Source: Anaeramoeba flamelloides (taxonomy: Eukaryota; Metamonada; Anaeramoebidae). From it: a DNA stretch of 64,000 bases. Shown piece after piece: positions 59,169 through 64,000 of the stretch (within the stretch, counting starts at the first letter, position 1; each line of letters begins with the position of its first letter). The stretch spans positions 1,922,001 through 1,986,000 of the forward strand of contig JANTQA010000040.1 in NCBI GenBank assembly GCA_027625915.1. The letters are read 5' to 3'. The notes under the pieces are model-generated. The model made no database searches, was not told the origin of the DNA, and worked only from the letters and a program-made list of their open reading frames with translations. The position numbers and the translations under genes were made by a program.

Positions 59169-59280
59169 TTAAGGGACTCGTCTATATTAAATTTTTTTAG
59201 GTAAATTTAATAGAGTTTTAGAATTTTTTTTGCCAATTACTTTGATTTTAAATCAAAGTGAAAAACTTCTTAGTATAGTA
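59169..59280. mobile_element. MITE family A, fragment
   Basis: Left end 'cttaagggactcgtctatatta' with interior 'ttttgccaattacttt'. The right end is missing or diverged. Confidence 0.6.
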
Positions 59281-60049
59281 ATGAAATCTTGCTAAATGAC
59301 ATTCATTAAATTTAGTTATTGTTTTTATAGAAATAAAAAAATTTTTGCATTTTTTCACTTTTTTGAAAGTTGCATTTTTTCAACTTTTTGCAAAAATACA
59401 AAAAATAAAAAAAAATATGAGCAAGAAAGCAAAACCTTGTTAAGTTTGTAAAAGAAGTACAAAAAATGGTTTGAAAAATAAACCTGAAAGGGTTTTTTTG
59501 GATTTGCATGACAACATAGTTTGATTCGATAAAAATATGCAATATATGCTTTACTCTTAATAAAATATTTTCTTTCTTTTCTTGTACCATTCTTTTTTTT
59601 CATGAATCTACTTTTTCAGTTTACACTCTTTTGTTTTTGTTGAATTTGAAGTTTTTTTAAGAGTACCCAAATTACCATTCCAAAAGTTTTTGTCAGAGTC
59701 AAAAAAAATCAAAGAAAAGAATAAGAACTATTTTTTAAAAAAGTAATTATTGATAAAACAAATTGGGTTCTTTATAGATTCAAGTTGGATGAATAGAAGT
59801 GAAGGAGAAAATATTCACCAGTTTTAAATTATTTTTTCGTTTTTAAAAATGAGAATAAATATTATTTTTGAGAAAATAATTAAATCCAAAATTAATCAAA
59901 AAATTCTCATCCTTTTAAGATCTTTTTTCAAAAAAAAAGTTTTAAAAGTCACTTTTATTGACAGAATTGTAAAATTTTAAAAAACCAAGAACTAAAAGTT
60001 CTAACATTGAAAAAACCTGTCTATTTTCAATTTTAAAAATATTTCAAGA

Positions 60050-60108
60050 TAAGGATTCCTTATTTAGTTATTGGACAAAAAAAAAATTAATATAGACTAG
60101 TCCCTTAA
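60050..60108. mobile_element. MITE family A, right-end fragment
   Basis: 'ataaggattccttatttag' and 'tatagactagtcccttaa' match the end of the 49092 copy. Confidence 0.58.
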
Positions 60109-60524
60109 AACCTAAAAGATTTTACAATCAAAAATTGATTTGAACTTATTTATACAACGAACTTTGTCAAATAAATGTTCTATTGTAACAAAAAGAAAAA
60201 AAAGTATTGTTTTATTTATTCTATGAGGCTACTGCTCTGACACATGGATATTAATGAATATAAAAATAAATGCAAAAAACTGTTTCAAAAAAATAATTAC
60301 TTCAATAACACGTTTCTCAATAAAGACTGCTTCTTTTAAAAATGTTTTTTTCCAAAGAACATTCTAAAACCAAGTAATGGTCAAAATTATATTACATTGA
60401 ACATCTATACAAGCTTAAGAACGATGTTTCAAATTGAAAATCGGGCTTCTATGTGTTCTAATCAGTATTTAGGTGTTGGTAAATCTCACAAATTTTTGTC
60501 CAGTTGATACTCAATAGTAAAAAA

Positions 60525-60730
60525 AAAAAAATCTTTTTCCTCAAATTGTATTGTATTACCATATCCAAAAAATGAAAAAGAGGATCAGAAAAAAATGGAT
60601 TTTACAGAAAATTTCCCTTTAGAACACTTTTTAAAACCCTATCACCCAGCTAAAAAATTTTCTGTTATTTTATTACCTTAGTAATTCAATTAAGAGTGTT
60701 CTAAAAAGTGTTATCAAAGGTCAAAATAGA
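60525..60730. repeat. Dispersed repeat family P, copy 2
   Basis: Matches 51885-52020. It also has the inverted pair 'ttagaacactttttaaaac' and 'gagtgttctaaaaagtgtta' about 80 bp apart. A spurious exon-like frame on its minus strand was discounted for this reason. Confidence 0.5.
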
Positions 60731-61451
60731 GGAAATTTGCAATTTTTAATAAATAATATTTTGTTATTTTTTCTAAAGATATATTTTGGTAAGAAAAAGG
60801 AGTGGGTTTGGTCATGTATTGGATCGTCTAAAATTTATATTTCCTTAAAAGATCATTTTTTTTCTTAACCAAGAAAGTTTTTTATTTATATTTACAACAA
60901 CTAACTAATTAATACAAATTAAATTTCAATTGGATTTTTGTGTACAGAATTCCTAAAAAGCTTCCCCACACAACACCAGACCCAATTTGTCATTATACTA
61001 ACAAATATTTTTTAAGAGAAACAAAACAAACGAAAAAAAATAACATACGAAAATAAAGAAAATATTTTATATATTTTTATAGGGATCGTTTTTTCAAAAA
61101 TCAAGTCGAGTAAATATATCTCACAAAAGTGTTTTTGGGAACTTATATTTTTGAAAAATCAAAAAGAATCAACGAAAACTAAAAAAAATTAAGAAAAAAC
61201 ACAAATCTTTTGTCCGAATTAATCAGATTTATTGAGACCATAGAAAAACCTATGTTACTCAATAATCAACAATCATAGACAATGTGATCTTTTAAACTTA
61301 GATTTGTTTAATGAAAATGTTTGAAAGAATTATCATTATTTCTGATTAGAAAATCTTGGTTATTTTTTTTTTTCATTTTTACTTTTCTCTGCAAGTTGAT
61401 CTATTTTACACATATCAAAATTTCTTGTAAATTTGTCATTAAAAAAATTAC

Positions 61452-61832
61452 AAAAAAGCCTTTTAAGATCCCAATTAGAGAATATTTCGAAGACCTTTCT
61501 TCCAAATGCCGAATGATAGAGGATTGAAAGATGTTGAGACTCTTTGACAAATCCAATATGTCGTCCTTAAGAAATTAAAATATTTTTGCACATTTTCTAA
61601 AAAATCAAAAAAATATTCAAAATCCCTTCCAAAAATTTTGAAACATCCCACAAACCAAAAAATGTGATAAAATTTGCATGTTTTTGGATTTTTTTTTATT
61701 GTAAAGGGTTGAATTATGGGAAAATTTCATCAGATAAGGAGAGTATATTGGAGCAATTGGAATTATATATTTAATTATACATACCTTGAAATTCCGTTTG
61801 CCAAATAAGAGTTTGGAATTATTGGGAGTTTT
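61452..61832 (-). CDS. Unidentified gene, two internal exons
   Basis: Exon 61832-61785 has a strong acceptor (TTCTTTCAG) and donor (GTATGT) and 16 codons, KTPNNSKLLFGKRNFK. Exon 61565-61452 (acceptor TTTCTTAAG, donor GTAATT) has 38 codons starting DDILDLSKSLNIFQSSIIRH and continuing LEERSSKYSLIGILKGFF. Both are phase 0 at each end, so they join in frame. Composition and codon use look like a host gene rather than background. The second exon reads as two amphipathic helices. I do not recognise a family; a distant likeness to helices of Sec7-type domains is too weak to use. Start, end and other exons are not found. The LINE at 61985-62640 would lie in the next intron or upstream. Confidence 0.45.
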
Positions 61833-61984
61833 CTGAAAGAATATAATAAACATAAAGAGTTTTGATAAAAAAAATTAACAAGTGTAAAAAAAGAGTGAAG
61901 AAAAGATTTAATTAAAACCAATAAAGGATTTGAAAAAAAATAAGAAAAAAAAAAACTAAAGTTTTTTTTTTTTATTATTTTTAT

Positions 61985-62640
61985 TGAGGAGGAAGTGTAA
62001 ATTACACTCTAAGTGCCCTTTTAAATTCCCTTTCAGAAATTTAAGTGTAAAATCATAGATTTCACGATTTTTCATTAACGAAAATAATTTTAAGCTATCA
62101 TAATTTAAAATTCTTTCATTAAAATTTAATTCTTTTTTACTTTTTCAGAAAAATTAATCTATCTTTTTTATAGAAAGGACATACCCATAAAAAGGGATCA
62201 ATATTTTCTATTAGTTCCTTATGTTCATATTTTAAACATAAAGGACATAATTTATTTGAATTTTTATTTATTACATAATAATATCTATTTAAGCAGTTGG
62301 TAAATGTGCTGAATTTTAGAATTGTTGAACTTGATGGATAACTTAAATATTTTTGATTAATAAATAAATTTTTTTGGTTTTTAATTATTGCAAAATATTT
62401 TTGTACCTTCCTTTTTAAGAAGGTTTAAACTCTCCGACTTCCAGTTAATTTTATTGTTTATTCTTTGATTAAATTTTATTAATTTTTCTAAAATTGGTAG
62501 AGATAATTCTTTTAATTTATTTTTGAATTTGAATTTCTTTTTATTGGTTGATATTACCAAATTTTCGAATTTAAATTCTGTTTTATAAATAAGAACTGGT
62601 GTGTTTCTGTTTATTTTGCAGATTTCAGTAATACAAAAAA
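61985..62640 (-). mobile_element. LINE remnant, copy 2 (5'-truncated)
   Basis: Minus-strand translation gives FTNCLNRYYYV, then CPLCLKYEHKE... ENIDPFLWVCPFY, the same C-terminal zinc-finger-like block as the copy at 28340-29965 but with the His replaced by Pro. Upstream, ICKINRNTPVLIYKTEFKF and NQRINNKINWKSESLNLL continue the open stretch. It stops at about 62640. The 3' end has the near-palindrome gtgtaaattacac and an A-rich tail (61960-61990). It is a decayed copy, younger or better preserved at the 3' part than copy 1. Confidence 0.72.
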
Positions 62641-64000
62641 ACTAAAGTTGTTGGTTCCAAGTAAATTGTGGTGTATATATTATTTGAGCTTTTTAAGATG
62701 TCCCCCCTCTAATACTATTTTTTGTCATATTGGTCAACATTTATTTATGAGAATAGAATAGATTTCTTTTCGGTTCTTTTTCAACATAAATTCAAAGGTA
62801 ACATATTTTTTTGAATTTTTCAAAGATTAGTATTAAATCATTATTATGCCACGCCATTTTTTTTTTTTTTTTTTGATATTTTTGTATTGCAAAAAGAAAA
62901 TTATTAGATCATATATTTTTTACTTCTATTAAAACAATTTAAACTTTATCATAACTATTTTATTGTATGTTGAACATGATAATAGTTTATATCAGAAAAA
63001 TAATTTCTATATTTAATAAATCCACGGTAGTGTAGAAATAGCTGAAAATATTTTTAACAATCATATGGTGTTAAATTTAAAGATAAAGCATATGAAAGTA
63101 TATATAAAGAATTTATTTCGTAAAAAATTGTGTTATAAAAAAAAAGTTTAAGATACTTAAAACAACTTAAAAAAAAAACGATATTTTTTCTGGAAAATTT
63201 TATAAGACATAGAAACCATTTTCAAGTCTATTGCAAACCATTGTTATGAGTGAATTATATACTTTATAATGTTTCTCACTGATAATAGAAGAAACATTTT
63301 ATTTTGATAATTTCAAAATTGAAATCATTTATAAAATTTTTGCTTTTTTTTTTTTTTTTTTTTAATTGGTACCTAACTCATTGGCAAATTTATTGAATTA
63401 AATGTAAGATATATAGTTGCTTTGTGAAAACTCGCTATTCCATTGTTACTGACACATTGGAAATTATTGTAGAGTAATAATATTGGTTTCTCTTGGAACT
63501 TTATTGGACCTCCAATTGTAGATCAAAATGGGCATTGTTTTTTTTCTCTTTGTGTACCATAGAATTTTATTTTTTCATTTTCTAAGCAAATATATTAATT
63601 TTTCAGTTTAATTTAATACGAATATCAACTGTTCTTTGATGATTTTTTATTCTTTTTATTTTTTATTTCCTCTTCAAAGTTTATATCTAAATAATAATTG
63701 ATATTTGGAAAAAATATTGGACTTCTTTGACTAAAATAAATTTTAAAGTCGAATATTTATTTAAAAATTTAATATTTTATAACTAAATCATTTTTTTAAG
63801 ATAAAAAAAAATGTTCAATTCATTTAAACCAAATCTTTTTAAATTTCAGGAAGGTTTATTTATATTTTTTTGTTATATAAACACCTCTTTTAGGCTAAAC
63901 TGTTGTATTTTTGAAAAGAGTAAAAAAAAACCACAATTTACCTCGATCAAAACTCAAACCCCAAAAACCAATTAATTTCCAATCTTAAACTAATCTTGTT
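62641..64000. other. Gene-poor end of the window, possible plus-strand exons
   Basis: Mostly A/T-rich. Around 63410-63540 the plus strand has two coding-like stretches (CFVKTRYSIVTDTLEIIV, then GFSWNFIGPPIVDQNGHC) in different frames, separated near a GTAATA donor-like site. They may belong to a gene continuing beyond the window. Nothing else recognised. Confidence 0.25.

Larger units (their letters stand above)
58301..61451. other. Upstream of the acylase gene; MITE fragments
   Basis: A/T-rich. Contains partial MITE A copies (about 59169-59280 and 60050-60108) and repeat P copy 2 (about 60525-60730). Open frames here are short and lie in repeats or homopolymer tracts. Further exons of the gene at 61.5-61.8 kb could be hidden in this stretch. 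Confidence 0.35.

Noticed and set aside
60590-60660. Minus-strand exon LGDRVLKSVLKGNF with good-looking splice sites
   Set aside because: The same stretch recurs in diverged form at about 51.9 kb, so it belongs to repeat P rather than a gene.
1-64000. CRISPR arrays, prokaryotic operons, rRNA genes
   Set aside because: No regularly spaced repeats with unique spacers, no bacterial gene order and no rRNA-like conserved blocks were seen; the sequence is eukaryotic nuclear in character.

Overview
This window looks like nuclear DNA of an AT-rich single-celled eukaryote. Three things support that: genes split by GT-AG introns, a eukaryote-only gene set (formin, EML, PRA1, ERGIC-53-type lectin, eS30), and a dense population of small transposon relics. 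Exons are visibly richer in G+C than the A/T-homopolymer-rich surroundings. Protein style (very long Lys/Glu/Asn-rich coiled coils, Asn and Asp runs) and amoeboid cytoskeletal genes suggest an amoeba, with Anaeramoeba-like or amoebozoan lineages as candidates. That placement is inference only. All stops I could place are TAA or TAG in the standard code.

Layout. 0-1.1 kb: 3' exons of an L-type lectin cargo receptor (+). 1.2-12.3 kb: gene-poor, filled with palindromic DNA elements, including a nested stack (8.5-12.3 kb) in which Tc1/mariner-like TIR elements sit inside or abut one another. 13.1 kb: ribosomal protein eS30 (+). 14.6-15.5 kb: foldback repeats. 17.7-25.8 kb: a four-exon diaphanous-type formin (-). 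26.7-32.7 kb: palindromes and a decayed LINE carrying an inserted MITE. 32.8-40.8 kb: an EML microtubule-associated protein (-) with about 3-kb introns, one holding a well-preserved tRNA-derived SINE. 41.7-42.8 kb: a C2-domain gene (-), possibly the 5' part of the EML gene. 43-47 kb: repeats. 47.2-51.4 kb: a PRA1/ARL6IP5-family gene (-) with a 30-nt microexon. 52-55.7 kb: repeats. 55.7-58.3 kb: an intronless penicillin-acylase-family hydrolase (-). 61.5-61.8 kb: two exons of an unidentified gene (-). 62.0-62.6 kb: a second LINE remnant.

Functionally, the genes fall into cytoskeleton (formin for actin, EML for microtubules), early secretory pathway (ERGIC-53-like lectin, PRA1 family), translation (eS30), a possible membrane/Ca2+ protein (C2) and one hydrolase of bacterial type. 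There is no operon-like logic; neighbours look independent except for the possible C2-EML link. Several gene models here are assembled by hand from splice signals and phase agreement, joining exons that would be missed if open frames were read alone. The boundaries are stated so they can be tested with transcripts.
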